Shown one piece after another: positions 8,132-15,560 of a DNA stretch of 27,849 nucleotides. The DNA is from Alphaproteobacteria bacterium (GTDB lineage: Bacteria > Pseudomonadota > Alphaproteobacteria > UBA828), in assembly GCA_022826345.1 (NCBI GenBank), contig JAJDVB010000122.1, forward strand, positions 1-27,849, given 5' to 3'. Every line of letters starts with the position of its first letter. The stretch's first letter is position 1. The notes beneath the pieces were generated by a model. It ran no database searches. It saw only the letters and a program-made list of their open reading frames with translations, and was not told the DNA's origin. Position numbers and translations under genes: made by a program.

Positions 8132-9742
8132 CTACAGCAGCTGCAGGACGAGCAGCGCAGCAAACAGGCAGACCATTAGGGTGAGGAGGAGGTGCAGCGC
8201 CGATAGCCGCTGAGCCCCCTTCGACAAGCCCGGCACAAGGTCAGAGGCCAGGGTGAGGAGGAGATGCAATGTGGATGGAACGTGCGGCCTTCTGATCCTT
8301 ACCCGCATGCTCAAGGGTTCAGTCCCGACGCCTCCCTCCAACTTCTCCAGCACCCGATCCGCCCGAGCAAGGATGCGCGGCAGATGGGCGGACGCCTCTA
8401 GCGTCTCTGACACCGCAGCGCGCATGTGCGCTTCAACACCGAGATTATCCCGCGCCCAACGCTCAATCAGGGGCTGCAGGACGACCCACATATTCTGATC
8501 CGGCATGAGCCGCTTGGTCAATCCTTCGGCCATGAGCATCGTCTTTTGCAACAACAGCAATTCCGGCCGGGTCTGCACCTCGAAAGCTGCGGTAGTTTGG
8601 AACAGCTGGGCAAGAAGATTAGCGATCGAGATATTTTTGGAAGGCTTGGCGAGAATCGGTTCGCCACACGCTCGCAAGGCATGGATGAATGCGGTTCTTG
8701 GCATGTGGCGCGGCACGAAGCCGGCCCTGAATTGGACTTCTGCGGCGTGCTCATAGTCGCCGGTAAGGAAGGCCAGCAGCATTTCAGCCAGGTAGCGTCG
8801 GGTCCGGTCGTCAAGCCGGCCCATGATCCCGAAGTCGACGGCGACGATATTGCCCTCAGAATCCACCATGAGATTGCCGGCATGAAGGTCGGCATGGAAG
8901 AAGCCGTCTCGGAAAACCTGGTAGAAGAAGGCGCTGGCAGTCTTTTCGAGCACGTCACGGAGATTATGTCCTGCATCGATCAGGGCTTGCCACTCATCGA
9001 TCGGAATGCCTTCAACCCACTCGAGCGTGAGCACGCGGCGGCCGGTTCGTTCCCAATCGACCGCTGGGACGCGGAACCCAGGATCATCCACGAAGTTTTG
9101 GCGCAATTCTGAAGCGGCGGCCGCCTCGAAACGCAAGTCCATCTCGATCATAGCGCTCTGTGCAAAGGCTTCGACCACGCCGACCGGGCGCAAGTGCCGC
9201 CAAGACGGCGCGACGCGCTCTGCAAACTCGGCGAGCCAATAGAGAAAATCGAGGTCCCGCTCGAAAGCGTTTTCCACGTCTGGCCGCAGGACCTTGACCG
9301 CGACTCGATCTCCCGACGCAGTGACCGCGGAGTGCACTTGTGCGATCGACGCCGAGGCCACCGGCTCGTCAGAAAAGGATTGGAAGAGCGACTCCAACGG
9401 GACGCCAAACTCCGATTCGACGATCGCGCGCGCCTCCCGCGTGCTGAAGGAAGGCAGGTGATCCTGCAGTTCCGAGAGCTCGGTTGCCAGTTCCACTCCG
9501 ATCAGGTCTTGCCGAGTGGATAGCCCTTGCCCGAGCTTGACGAAACTCGGCCCCAACGCCTGAAGCGCGCCTGCGAGCCGTTGTCCGGGCTGCCCAAGCC
9601 CCCGTTTGCGTGGCACCATCCCAGCGAAAAAGATGACGGTAGGCACGAAGCCCTGTGCCTTGAATGGGAAGAGCGCGTCCCAGCGTCCCAGGACCCAGGC
9701 GATGCGCAACAATCTCCAGATGTTCTTCAGCGTTGCGCCCAT
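8132..9742 (-). CDS. ABC1/UbiB-family atypical protein kinase
   Basis: This 536-residue protein belongs to the UbiB/ADCK (ABC1) family of atypical kinase/ATPases, which support isoprenoid-quinone synthesis at the membrane. The motifs are in order: KxGQ (K69-L-G-Q72), the Ala-rich nucleotide loop ASASIAQVH (129-137), the ATP lysine K150 in VAVK, the ExD pair E200/D202, D285 in FFHADLHAGN with N290, and the metal-binding D303 in VDFG. Hydrophobic C-terminal segments (LLTLMVCLFAALLVLQLL) probably anchor it in the membrane. The start is ATG 9742. It follows the dxs-like gene on the same strand, so the original unit was probably isoprenoid-related. A short internal duplication repeats LHLLLTL near the C-terminus. 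It could act in a pathway other than ubiquinone. Confidence 0.88.
   Translation of the reverse strand: MGATLKNIWRLLRIAWVLGRWDALFPFKAQGFVPTVIFFAGMVPRKRGLGQPGQRLAGALQALGPSFVKLGQGLSTRQDLIGVELATELSELQDHLPSFSTREARAIVESEFGVPLESLFQSFSDEPVASASIAQVHSAVTASGDRVAVKVLRPDVENAFERDLDFLYWLAEFAERVAPSWRHLRPVGVVEAFAQSAMIEMDLRFEAAAASELRQNFVDDPGFRVPAVDWERTGRRVLTLEWVEGIPIDEWQALIDAGHNLRDVLEKTASAFFYQVFRDGFFHADLHAGNLMVDSEGNIVAVDFGIMGRLDDRTRRYLAEMLLAFLTGDYEHAAEVQFRAGFVPRHMPRTAFIHALRACGEPILAKPSKNISIANLLAQLFQTTAAFEVQTRPELLLLQKTMLMAEGLTKRLMPDQNMWVVLQPLIERWARDNLGVEAHMRAAVSETLEASAHLPRILARADRVLEKLEGGVGTEPLSMRVRIRRPHVPSTLHLLLTLASDLVPGLSKGAQRLSALHLLLTLMVCLFAALLVLQLL
8178..8268. repeat. 19-bp direct repeat within the 3' end of the UbiB-family gene
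   Basis: AGGGTGAGGAGGAGGTGCA (8178-8196) and AGGGTGAGGAGGAGATGCA (8250-8268) match at 18 of 19 positions and lie 72 bp apart, which keeps the frame. They encode the two LHLLLTL segments of the C-terminal membrane region, consistent with a small internal duplication. Confidence 0.7.
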
Positions 9743-9752
9743 GACACGCGGA

Positions 9753-9866
9753 TCAGACGCGCCGGCCCGAATCGATCGTGGCGATGATCCGGTCGGCCGA
9801 CAGGCGGCGCCAAATATCCCCCACCAAACGCACGAAGGCGTCTCGCTGGCGCAAAACTGCGTACAA
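9753..9866 (-). CDS. possible 37-residue protein between dxs-like and UbiB-family genes
   Basis: A short frame starts at TTG (9864-9866), about 25 nt after the dxs-like stop, and ends 10 nt before the UbiB-family ATG. The product (RQRDAFVRLVGDIWRRLSAD, then RIIATIDSGRRV) looks like amphipathic helix rather than shadow sequence. The ribosome site is weak (GGGACGGA). It may instead be the remnant of a larger gene. I recognise no family. Confidence 0.25.
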   Translation of the reverse strand: MYAVLRQRDAFVRLVGDIWRRLSADRIIATIDSGRRV

Positions 9867-9891
9867 CGGTCAATCCGTCCCGTGAGAAGCG

Positions 9892-10641
9892 TCAGTCGGC
9901 GCCGGCTTCCTTTCCGAGGGCAAGACGTACCGTTGCAACGATGGATGTGCAGTCGAGGGCGGCAATTTGGACCTGCTGCTCGGCCGTGTCCTGATCGAGG
10001 AACGCGTCCGGCATGACCATGGGACGGAACACAAGCCCGGAATCGAAAGCACCGGCCCGCGCCAGCACATGCACCACCTGCGTAGCAAACCCCCCGACAG
10101 AGCCCTCCTCAATCGTCACCAGCATCTCGTGGTTGGCTGCAAGGCGTTTGACGAGATCCTCGTCAAGGGGTTTTGCGAAACGGGCGTCAGCAACCGTCGT
10201 CGACAAGCTACTCGCGTCAAGCTCCTTGGCTGCCTCAAGACAGTCCTGCAGCCGTGCGCCGTACGATAGTAAGGCCACCCGCGTGCCCTCTCGTACGATT
10301 CTGCCCTGACCCAGCGCCAGTGCTTCGGGATTCTCCGGCAGCGCAACCCCGACGCCGACGCCACGCGGGTAGCGGAAAGCACATGGACGATCATCAATGG
10401 CGACCGCGGCAGCGACCATCCCGACCAACTCCGCCTCGTCCGCCGCTGCCATCAGGATCATTCCCGGAAGACAGCCCATATAAGCGATATCGAAGGCTCC
10501 ACAGTGATCCTGACCATCGAATCCCACGAATCCGGCCTGGCCGACAGCGAATCGGACCGGCAGATGCTGGATTGCCACATCGTGCACGATCTGGTCGAAG
10601 GCCCGCTGCAAGAACGTCGAAGATATCGCCGCAAAGGGTTT
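9892..10641 (-). pseudogene. dxs: dxs-like gene, 3' part (split by the transposon)
   Basis: This is the C-terminal half of a 1-deoxy-D-xylulose-5-phosphate synthase-like protein. It covers the pyrimidine-binding and transketolase C-terminal domains ([54 protein letters not shown]). It continues the half at 13515-14677: removing the transposon and one 8-bp target copy joins GMKP to [10 protein letters not shown] in frame and gives 634 residues, a normal DXS length. The frame runs out into the transposon end with no native start, so it should not be expressed as a functional enzyme. Confidence 0.9.
10634..10641. repeat. target-site duplication, left copy
   Basis: AAGGGTTT here is repeated exactly at 13515-13522 on the other side of the transposon. 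An 8-bp duplication is the length made by IS1595-family transposases, and deleting one copy with the element restores the dxs reading frame. Confidence 0.9.
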
Positions 10642-10689
10642 GGGGATTATATACCCGCGTTGACGGGGGCCGGTTAGCCCGCTAGGCTC
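10642..10689. repeat. left terminal inverted repeat of the IS1595 element
   Basis: It begins GGGGATTATATACC-C-GCGTTGAC and aligns to the reverse complement of 13467-13514 at 38 of 48 positions, including the terminal 14 bp exactly. It contains the -35 and -10 of a promoter pointing into the element. Confidence 0.9.
10660..10688 (+). promoter_or_regulatory. inward promoter in the left inverted repeat, upstream of the methyltransferase
   Basis: TTGACG (10660-10665) and TAGGCT (10683-10688) are 17 bp apart. The predicted transcript starts near 10695, just before the ATG at 10725. This supports 10725 as the first usable start codon for the methyltransferase message. The mirror promoter in the right repeat has the same layout. 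Confidence 0.65.
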
Positions 10690-10724
10690 CGGCGCGTACC
10701 TCACGACCACGGGGGGCGCGCAAG

Positions 10725-10925
10725 ATGGGCGAGCAAAACGACACCGAGCCGAGTAAGCTGGAAGAGGGGCAGCCCGGCAGCCCGGCAGCCCGGCAGCCCG
10801 GCAGCCCGGCAGCCCGGCAGCCCGGCAGCCCGGCAGCCCGGCAGCCCGGCAGGAAGTCGGAAAGCCGAACTGGAAGAACAGAACGCTCTTCCACGGCGAC
10901 AATCTCAAGTTTCTCCGCGCCATGA
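10725..10925 (+). other. leader frame of the methyltransferase, out of phase in this sequence
   Basis: From the first ATG after the promoter a 66-codon frame reads [14 protein letters not shown], then a GSPAARQP peptide repeat encoded by the octamer tract, then out-of-frame residues. It ends at a TGA that overlaps the internal ATG 10922 (ATGA). The distance 10725 to 10922 is 197 nt, so this ATG is out of frame with the methyltransferase by 2. Losing one 8-bp unit, or gaining two, would make it continuous. In the present state the short leader peptide may be made, with re-initiation at 10922 through the ATGA overlap. Confidence 0.6.
10768..10852 (+). repeat. octanucleotide repeat tract, (GGCAGCCC) x 10 plus a partial copy
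   Basis: Ten perfect tandem copies of GGCAGCCC run from 10768 to 10847, followed by GGCAG. The unit length is not a multiple of three, so slipped-strand gain or loss changes the reading frame between the upstream ATG (10725) and the methyltransferase body. Three units encode GSPAARQP in any frame and contain no stop codon, as expected for a contingency tract. Confidence 0.95.
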
Positions 10926-12190
10926 ATTCGGAGACGGTGGACCTCATTGCCACCGATCCGCCCTTCAAGAAGGGCAAGGACTTTCACGCAACGCCAGACT
11001 CCCTCGCGGACGGTGCGAGCTTCGAGGATCGCTGGACGTGGGAGGATGACGTTCACGGCGACTGGATTGACCAGCTCGAAGACGATCATCCGGCAGCGTG
11101 GGCGGTCATCGACTGGTCGCGCCTGTCCTACGGCGACGACATGGGCGCGTTCCTGTGCTTCATGGCCGTGCGCTTGCTCGAAATGCGACGCATCCTGAAG
11201 CCCGCGGGCAGCGTCTACCTCCACTGCGACCCGGACGCGAGCCATTACCTGAAGACTCTCATGGACGCCATTTTCGGGAAGAAGCACCTGCGGAACGAGA
11301 TTGTCTGGTGCTACAAGACGGGCGGACGATCAAAGAACCATTTTCCACGAAAACATGATTATCTTCTCTGGTACGGGAAACACCGGACTTCCCACACGTT
11401 CAACTATGACGCGGTGAGTCTTGATCGCGACCCAAGCACCATGCATGAGCCGGTGCTGATAGACGAGGCGGGGAAACCGTACCAGCGGAACATAAAGGCG
11501 GGGAAGGAATACAGATACTATCTCGACAAAGGCGTACTCCCTGATGATTGGTGGATTGATATACAGGCTCTCAATCCCGCCGCCAAAGAGCGATATGGCT
11601 ATCCGACGCAAAAGCCCTTGGCTCTCTACGAGCGCATCATTGACGCCTCTTCCCGCGTTGGAGAGATAGTTTTAGATCCGTTCTGCGGTTGCGCCACGAC
11701 GCCGATTGCGGCGGAGAGCAAGCGACGCCAGTGGGTAGGTATCGACATATGGGACAAAGCCCATGATGCCGTTCTTCACCGCTTGAGCGCGCGCGGTCTA
11801 GAGACCGAGGGTGCCGATTACTTCGCCAAGGTTGGGGATGTCTACATGGAAGACAAACCGCCTGAGCGATCAGACGACGGTGAAACAGCGGCGCAGTTCC
11901 TTCGCGTCAAAAAGCGCGTGCCAGAGCCGCCCGGCCCGAAGATGACGCGCGCGGCCATGTACGAGCACCTGCTAGGCCAGCACGGCCCGCGCTGCCAGGG
12001 CTGCGACCGCGTGTTCGACGATCCGCGCTACCTAGAGCTCGACCACAACACGCCACGCAGCGATGGCGGGTGGAACCACATTTCCAACAGAGTGCTGCTC
12101 TGCGGCCCCTGCAACCGCCTCAAGAGCAACATCTACACGCTGTCGGGGTTACGCGGGGAGAACAAGAAGCGCGGCCACATGGCCACCTAG
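10922..12190 (+). CDS. beta-class DNA methyltransferase fused to an HNH nuclease domain
   Basis: This protein joins an N6-adenine/N4-cytosine DNA methyltransferase to an HNH nuclease-like domain. Motif IV is TDPPF (11-15), YPTQKP lies at 227-232, and the AdoMet-binding DPFCGC at 252-257 follows, the order of beta-class enzymes; the region between holds target recognition. A zinc HNH follows: C358/C361, LELDH (H375), H386, N389, and C394/C397. The conserved lead-in to motif IV ([19 protein letters not shown]) is encoded upstream of ATG 10922 in the same frame but has no start codon after an in-frame TAA (10754). The full protein therefore needs ATG 10725 and a changed repeat number. From 10922 the protein lacks about 20 conserved residues and may be inactive. 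Methylation and cutting could form a self-contained modification system. Confidence 0.88.
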   Translation: MNSETVDLIATDPPFKKGKDFHATPDSLADGASFEDRWTWEDDVHGDWIDQLEDDHPAAWAVIDWSRLSYGDDMGAFLCFMAVRLLEMRRILKPAGSVYLHCDPDASHYLKTLMDAIFGKKHLRNEIVWCYKTGGRSKNHFPRKHDYLLWYGKHRTSHTFNYDAVSLDRDPSTMHEPVLIDEAGKPYQRNIKAGKEYRYYLDKGVLPDDWWIDIQALNPAAKERYGYPTQKPLALYERIIDASSRVGEIVLDPFCGCATTPIAAESKRRQWVGIDIWDKAHDAVLHRLSARGLETEGADYFAKVGDVYMEDKPPERSDDGETAAQFLRVKKRVPEPPGPKMTRAAMYEHLLGQHGPRCQGCDRVFDDPRYLELDHNTPRSDGGWNHISNRVLLCGPCNRLKSNIYTLSGLRGENKKRGHMAT

Positions 12191-12205
12191 AGGGAGGGAG
12201 ACACG

Positions 12206-12451
12206 ATGACCGCGAAAGTCGAGATCGAGATGGCAGAAGATGGCGAGGTCGTCATCCTGACAGAGCCAAACGTGTCAGGCGAAGGACTCGTTGGGCTGCT
12301 CTTGAAAACACAGACGATGGAGTTCCATGCTTCTGATCTTCCGACCGAAGCCAATCTTCGAATCGCTCTACGTCCTCGGGACGCAAAAAAACTTGCACAG
12401 TCCTTACACCGGGTCGCGAAAAGATGTTTGAGAAGCCAGCGACTCCATTAG
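12206..12451 (+). CDS. small hypothetical passenger protein of the transposon
   Basis: This 81-residue protein starts at ATG 12206, after a strong GGAGGGAG ribosome site and 15 nt downstream of the methyltransferase stop, so it is almost certainly co-transcribed. It has an acidic first half (EIEMAEDGEVVILTEPN) and a basic helical end (RPRDAKKLAQSLHRVAKR). No known motif, signal or membrane segment is visible. It ends directly against the convergent transposase stop (12452). A role with the methyltransferase is only an inference from order. Confidence 0.7.
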   Translation: MTAKVEIEMAEDGEVVILTEPNVSGEGLVGLLLKTQTMEFHASDLPTEANLRIALRPRDAKKLAQSLHRVAKRCLRSQRLH

Positions 12452-13441
12452 TCACGACCGCGCCCCACTTGCCAGCCCGTTATCGGCGATCAGTGCTGCG
12501 TAGGGCAGGTTCTTTCCGATCATCCCGGCTGCAACGTCCGCCATTTGCGCCAGTGTGTCGCGCTCGCGGATGTTATGGCGACCGGAGAATTCGGCGATGT
12601 ACCGATGCAGGTGCTTCGGCGACAGCTTGTGGTACGTCCCGGCAATCCCGCGCCGGAACATCGCCCAGAAGCTCTCGATCCCGTTGGTGTGTGCCATCCC
12701 GCGAACAAACTCATTCACGCTATGGTTGACGGCCTCATGGTCGAACCAAGCATCCAGCGCATTGTAGGCGGCGCTCTCATCGGTGTAAACGGTCGCGCCC
12801 AACCGCACGTTCTCGGCCACGAAACCGGCGACGTGCGGGCCGTCAGTGCGCTGTACGTGGCGAACGGCAACGCGCTTGGTCTCCCGATCCTTCACGCCCA
12901 CGACCGCCTCTTTGCCCACGGCGCCGCGCCCGGTCCCGGCCAACTCGGCACGCTTGGCGTTCGACATGTTCTTGCGCTTCCCGCCCACATAGACCTCATC
13001 GGCCTCGACCGGGCCGTCGAACGGCGGGTTGTGGTCGTCATCGTCGCGGTCGAAAGCCTTGCGGATGCGCTGGAGCATGTACCAGGCGGTCTTCTGCGTG
13101 ACGTTGATCTCGCGATGCAGCTTCATGCTGCTCACGCCCTTCAACGAAGTCAGGTGCAGGTAGATCGCGTACACCCACTTGCGCAGAGGCAGAGGCGAGC
13201 GCTCCATGACGGTGCCGGTCTTCACGGAAAAGTACGACCGGCAATCGGAGCACCAATACGGCATGAACTCATGCTTGGATTCGCAGGTCCGCTCGCTACC
13301 GCAGCGCGGGCAGTGGCGGCCATTCGGCCAAATCTTCGCTTCAAACCACTTGCGGGCCGCGTCATCCGTCGGAAACAACTCGGCCATTTCCATGATCGAG
13401 ACGCCTTCGCGGTGGGACTTTCCGGGTGCTGTTGCGGTCAT
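12452..13441 (-). CDS. IS1595-family (ISXO2-like) transposase
   Basis: This 329-residue transposase moves the element by DDE chemistry. An N-terminal zinc ribbon (C44-x2-C47 and C64-x2-C67) is followed by a helix-turn-helix-like region (SMKLHREINVTQKTAWYMLQ). The ISXO2-like catalytic core follows, with D148 in VEADEVYVGGK, D221 in VYTDESAAYN and E256 in HTNGIESFW. All expected parts are present and the length is normal, so it is probably active. ATG 13441 has a GGGAG ribosome site about 9 nt upstream. Transcription should come from the promoter inside the right inverted repeat. Confidence 0.95.
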   Translation of the reverse strand: MTATAPGKSHREGVSIMEMAELFPTDDAARKWFEAKIWPNGRHCPRCGSERTCESKHEFMPYWCSDCRSYFSVKTGTVMERSPLPLRKWVYAIYLHLTSLKGVSSMKLHREINVTQKTAWYMLQRIRKAFDRDDDDHNPPFDGPVEADEVYVGGKRKNMSNAKRAELAGTGRGAVGKEAVVGVKDRETKRVAVRHVQRTDGPHVAGFVAENVRLGATVYTDESAAYNALDAWFDHEAVNHSVNEFVRGMAHTNGIESFWAMFRRGIAGTYHKLSPKHLHRYIAEFSGRHNIRERDTLAQMADVAAGMIGKNLPYAALIADNGLASGARS

Positions 13442-13466
13442 CGGGCTGACTCCCTGATTGCCCAGA

Positions 13467-13514
13467 GAGTCTAGCAGGTTACGTCGCCCTTGTCAACGCC
13501 GGTATATAATCCCC
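13467..13514. repeat. right terminal inverted repeat of the IS1595 element
   Basis: Read on the minus strand from 13514 it begins GGGGATTATATACC-G-GCGTTGAC and pairs with 10642-10689 at 38 of 48 positions. It holds the transposase promoter. Confidence 0.9.
13468..13496 (-). promoter_or_regulatory. transposase promoter inside the right inverted repeat
   Basis: A perfect TTGACA (13496-13491) is separated by 17 bp from TAGACT (13473-13468), about 26 nt upstream of the transposase ATG. The transposase bound at this end would cover its own promoter, giving autoregulation. Confidence 0.7.
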
Positions 13515-13522
13515 AAGGGTTT
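13515..13522. repeat. target-site duplication, right copy
   Basis: AAGGGTTT is identical to 10634-10641. See the left copy for its meaning. Confidence 0.9.
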
Positions 13523-14677
13523 CATGCCGTCGGCTGCCAGCCCCGCCGCAAATGTCACTGCATGTTGCTCCGACAGGCCAACATTGAACGTGCGATCGGG
13601 ATACACCTCACCGAACGGGTCGACGCCTGTCCCCGAGGGTAACGCCGCCGTGACGGCCACGATCCTGTCGTCGCGGCGCGCTTCTTCAGTCAGACTGTTC
13701 GCGAACACCCGCGCGTAGGTAGGCGGGTCGGACGCTCCGCCGTCAGACGCGCCGTCAGCAACTTCGGATTCTCCAACGCCCTGCAGTCGGTCGTTGGAGC
13801 TCTTCGCCGGGGGGCATCCCTTTTCCCTTTGGGTCACGACATGAATCAGGATGGGGCCGTCGTTGTCGTCGTCGTCGCGTATATTGCGTAAGATAGGAAT
13901 GAGATGATTCATGTTGTGGCCATCAATCGGCCCCACATAAAACATGCCAAGTTCTTCGAACAGCGTTCCGCCTGTCACAAAACTGCGAACATGGCTCTCG
14001 GCCCGTTGCGCTGACTTTTGAACTGCGCGCGGTAAGCGACTCGAGGCTCGCAGGCCGATGTCGCGCAACGACCGGTAAGATTTAGAGGAAATCAGCCGCG
14101 ACAGATAGGCCGACACGGTTTGGACCTGAGGCACTATCGACATGCTATCGTCGTTGAGAATGACGATCAGCTTGTTAGCCATCGCACCGGCGTTGCTAAG
14201 TCCTTCAAACGCCACTCCGCCGCTTATGGCATCGCGATCGATTACGGCGACCACCTTGTTGTCTTTATGCTGTAGATCTCGTGCCACTGAAAAACCAAGT
14301 GCCGCCGAGATTGAGGTCGAGGCATGGGTCGTGCCAAATGAATCATATTCGCTTTCCGAACGCTTGGTGAAGCCCGATAGCCCACCGCCCTGCCGCAGCG
14401 CGCGGATGCTATCGCGACGGCCCGTCAAGATCTGGTGAGGACACACCTGAGGACCCGCGTCCCAAATGAGCTGATCGGTAGGAGTGTCAAACAGGTAATG
14501 TAGTGCCACTGTCAGTTCGACAATGCTTAGGGCAGCATGCCAAGCTCCACCAGTGACCGAAACCATATCATTGACTTCAGCCCTCAACTCGTCGGCAAGC
14601 TGCTGCAGTTGACTCGGTTGCAAAGCTTTGAGGTCGCTCGGGTTCTCGATTCGGTCCAGCAATGGCGTATCTGGCAT
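13515..14677 (-). pseudogene. dxs: dxs-like gene, 5' part (split by the transposon)
   Basis: This is the N-terminal half of a 1-deoxy-D-xylulose-5-phosphate synthase-like protein, the thiamine-diphosphate enzyme that opens the MEP isoprenoid pathway. ATG 14677 has GAGGGAG 6 nt upstream. The fold signature is plain (VELTVALHYLFDTPTDQLIW, LSEQHAVTFAAGLAADGMKP), but key residues differ from active DXS. The first SGGH histidine is Ala45, the VGHQAYPH histidine is Pro76, and the metal-binding GDG is D147-R148-D149. The TTHASTSIS histidine is kept. The gene was therefore diverged or already failing before the transposon entered after GMKP. The frame runs 7 codons into the element and stops at 13493. 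Loss would be tolerable only if another dxs exists elsewhere. Confidence 0.9.
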
Positions 14678-15266
14678 AGTTATCTCCCTCGCATCGCAAC
14701 TTATTACCATCGATTTTGTCCCGGGCCGTGGTGTAAGAGCCTCGTGCTCTGCGCGGCATCCGGTGGGTAGGGCAGGGACGCTCGGTGATCGGCCCCCAGC
14801 GACCGGTCCGGTTCGAATGTTAGTGCATTGCGGGCTTGCCGCCCAGAGCTCGACCTACCTCGGGGATTTTGATTCGTGCCCCCCGGCTGTGGAAGCCGCC
14901 AAACTGATCTTTTCCCAGTCGAGCGGCTGTGCCCACTGCCTGCCTGTTCCGGGCGGGCCGCTATCTGTTCGGACTAACACCCACGTTACGCCCGCGGTTC
15001 GACCGGGCCAAGCGGCAGAGGCGCGGACGACCGCCGAGGACTCGGGCGCTTGCCGGCGATCATCCCGCCTCCTCGGCGCGAGGCGAGATCATCTTCCGGG
15101 CCTTCCTCGCCGGCTTCACCGTAGGCGCGGACGAGGCCAACTCGCCGGCACAGCGCGCTCGCCGGTACAGCACATCTGCTGGTGCAACGCACCCAATGTG
15201 CTTGCACGCGTGAGCACGCGGAAGTACGAATGTATGAATTTCCAACTACCAATCCCTGAGGTCGCC
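14678..15266. other. intergenic region, no gene recognised
   Basis: The block upstream of the dxs-like gene contains only shadow frames and no tRNA or recognisable motif. GC rises again from about 14900, marking the right edge of the lower-GC segment. The last 60 bp hold a possible promoter for the next operon. Confidence 0.4.
15202..15230 (+). promoter_or_regulatory. possible promoter of the AbrB/PIN TA operon
   Basis: TTGCAC (15202-15207) and TACGAA (15225-15230) are 17 bp apart, about 35 nt upstream of the antitoxin ATG. The inverted repeat GTGCT/AGCAC (15198-15217) overlaps the -35 and could be an antitoxin operator. The -10 match is weak. Confidence 0.35.
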
Positions 15267-15560
15267 ATGCCCCTCGTCACCGTCAAGCCCAGGTTCCAGG
15301 TCACCATCCCGGCCGGACTGCGCAAAGGCATCGATCTTCGCGAAGGCGACATCATGGAGGCGAGCCTCGTCGGCGACGGCATCCTCTTTCGTCCCAAGCA
15401 GGTGGTGGATCGCGAGGCGGCCGCGGGGCGCATCGGCGCCGCCCTCGCGGTGACCCAACCCTCGCCAGGGGACGCAGGCCGCTCCGAAGACGAGATCATG
15501 AACGACACCATCGCGGACATCGCCTCCTCGCGCCGGGAGCACCGCAGCCGTGAGAAATGA
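15267..15560 (+). CDS. AbrB/MazE-type (SpoVT-AbrB) antitoxin
   Basis: This 97-residue antitoxin has an N-terminal swapped-hairpin AbrB domain (VTVKPRFQVTIPAGLRKGID, then LREGDIMEASLVGDGILFRP). The KxRFQVTIPAxLRxxxxLxEGD pattern is diagnostic. The charged, flexible C-terminus should bind the PIN toxin. ATG 15267 follows a TGAGGT ribosome site. The stop overlaps the toxin start (ATGA), giving coupled translation. It probably represses its own promoter as a dimer or toxin complex. Confidence 0.88.
   Translation: MPLVTVKPRFQVTIPAGLRKGIDLREGDIMEASLVGDGILFRPKQVVDREAAAGRIGAALAVTQPSPGDAGRSEDEIMNDTIADIASSRREHRSREK

Larger units (their letters stand above)
10642..13514. mobile_element. IS1595-family transposon carrying a methyltransferase-HNH passenger
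   Basis: This complete 2,873-bp element is bounded by inverted repeats that begin GGGGATTATATACC at both ends and match at 38 of 48 positions. It is flanked by 8-bp direct repeats. It encodes an IS1595 (ISXO2-like) transposase on the minus strand and, convergent to it, a DNA methyltransferase-HNH fusion and an 81-residue protein. Each inverted repeat holds an inward promoter, so both gene sets are driven from the ends. The element lies inside the dxs-like gene. Frames, ends and target copies are intact, which suggests a recent insertion. Confidence 0.93.

Noticed and set aside
10768..10852. Possible CRISPR or minisatellite interpretation of the repeat tract
   Set aside because: Units are 8 bp with no spacers, so it is a simple tandem repeat, not a CRISPR array.
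10682..11287. Minus-strand frame opposite the methyltransferase, and the extension of the dxs 3' part to 10977
   Set aside because: Antisense shadow created by the octamer repeats (LPGCRAAG) and by the coding strand of the methyltransferase.
13038..13474. Several plus-strand and alternate minus-strand frames within the transposase
   Set aside because: They overlap a complete DDE transposase with zinc ribbon and normal length.
14806..14830. GGTTCGAAT resembling a tRNA T-loop
   Set aside because: No matching T-stem, anticodon arm or acceptor stem around it.
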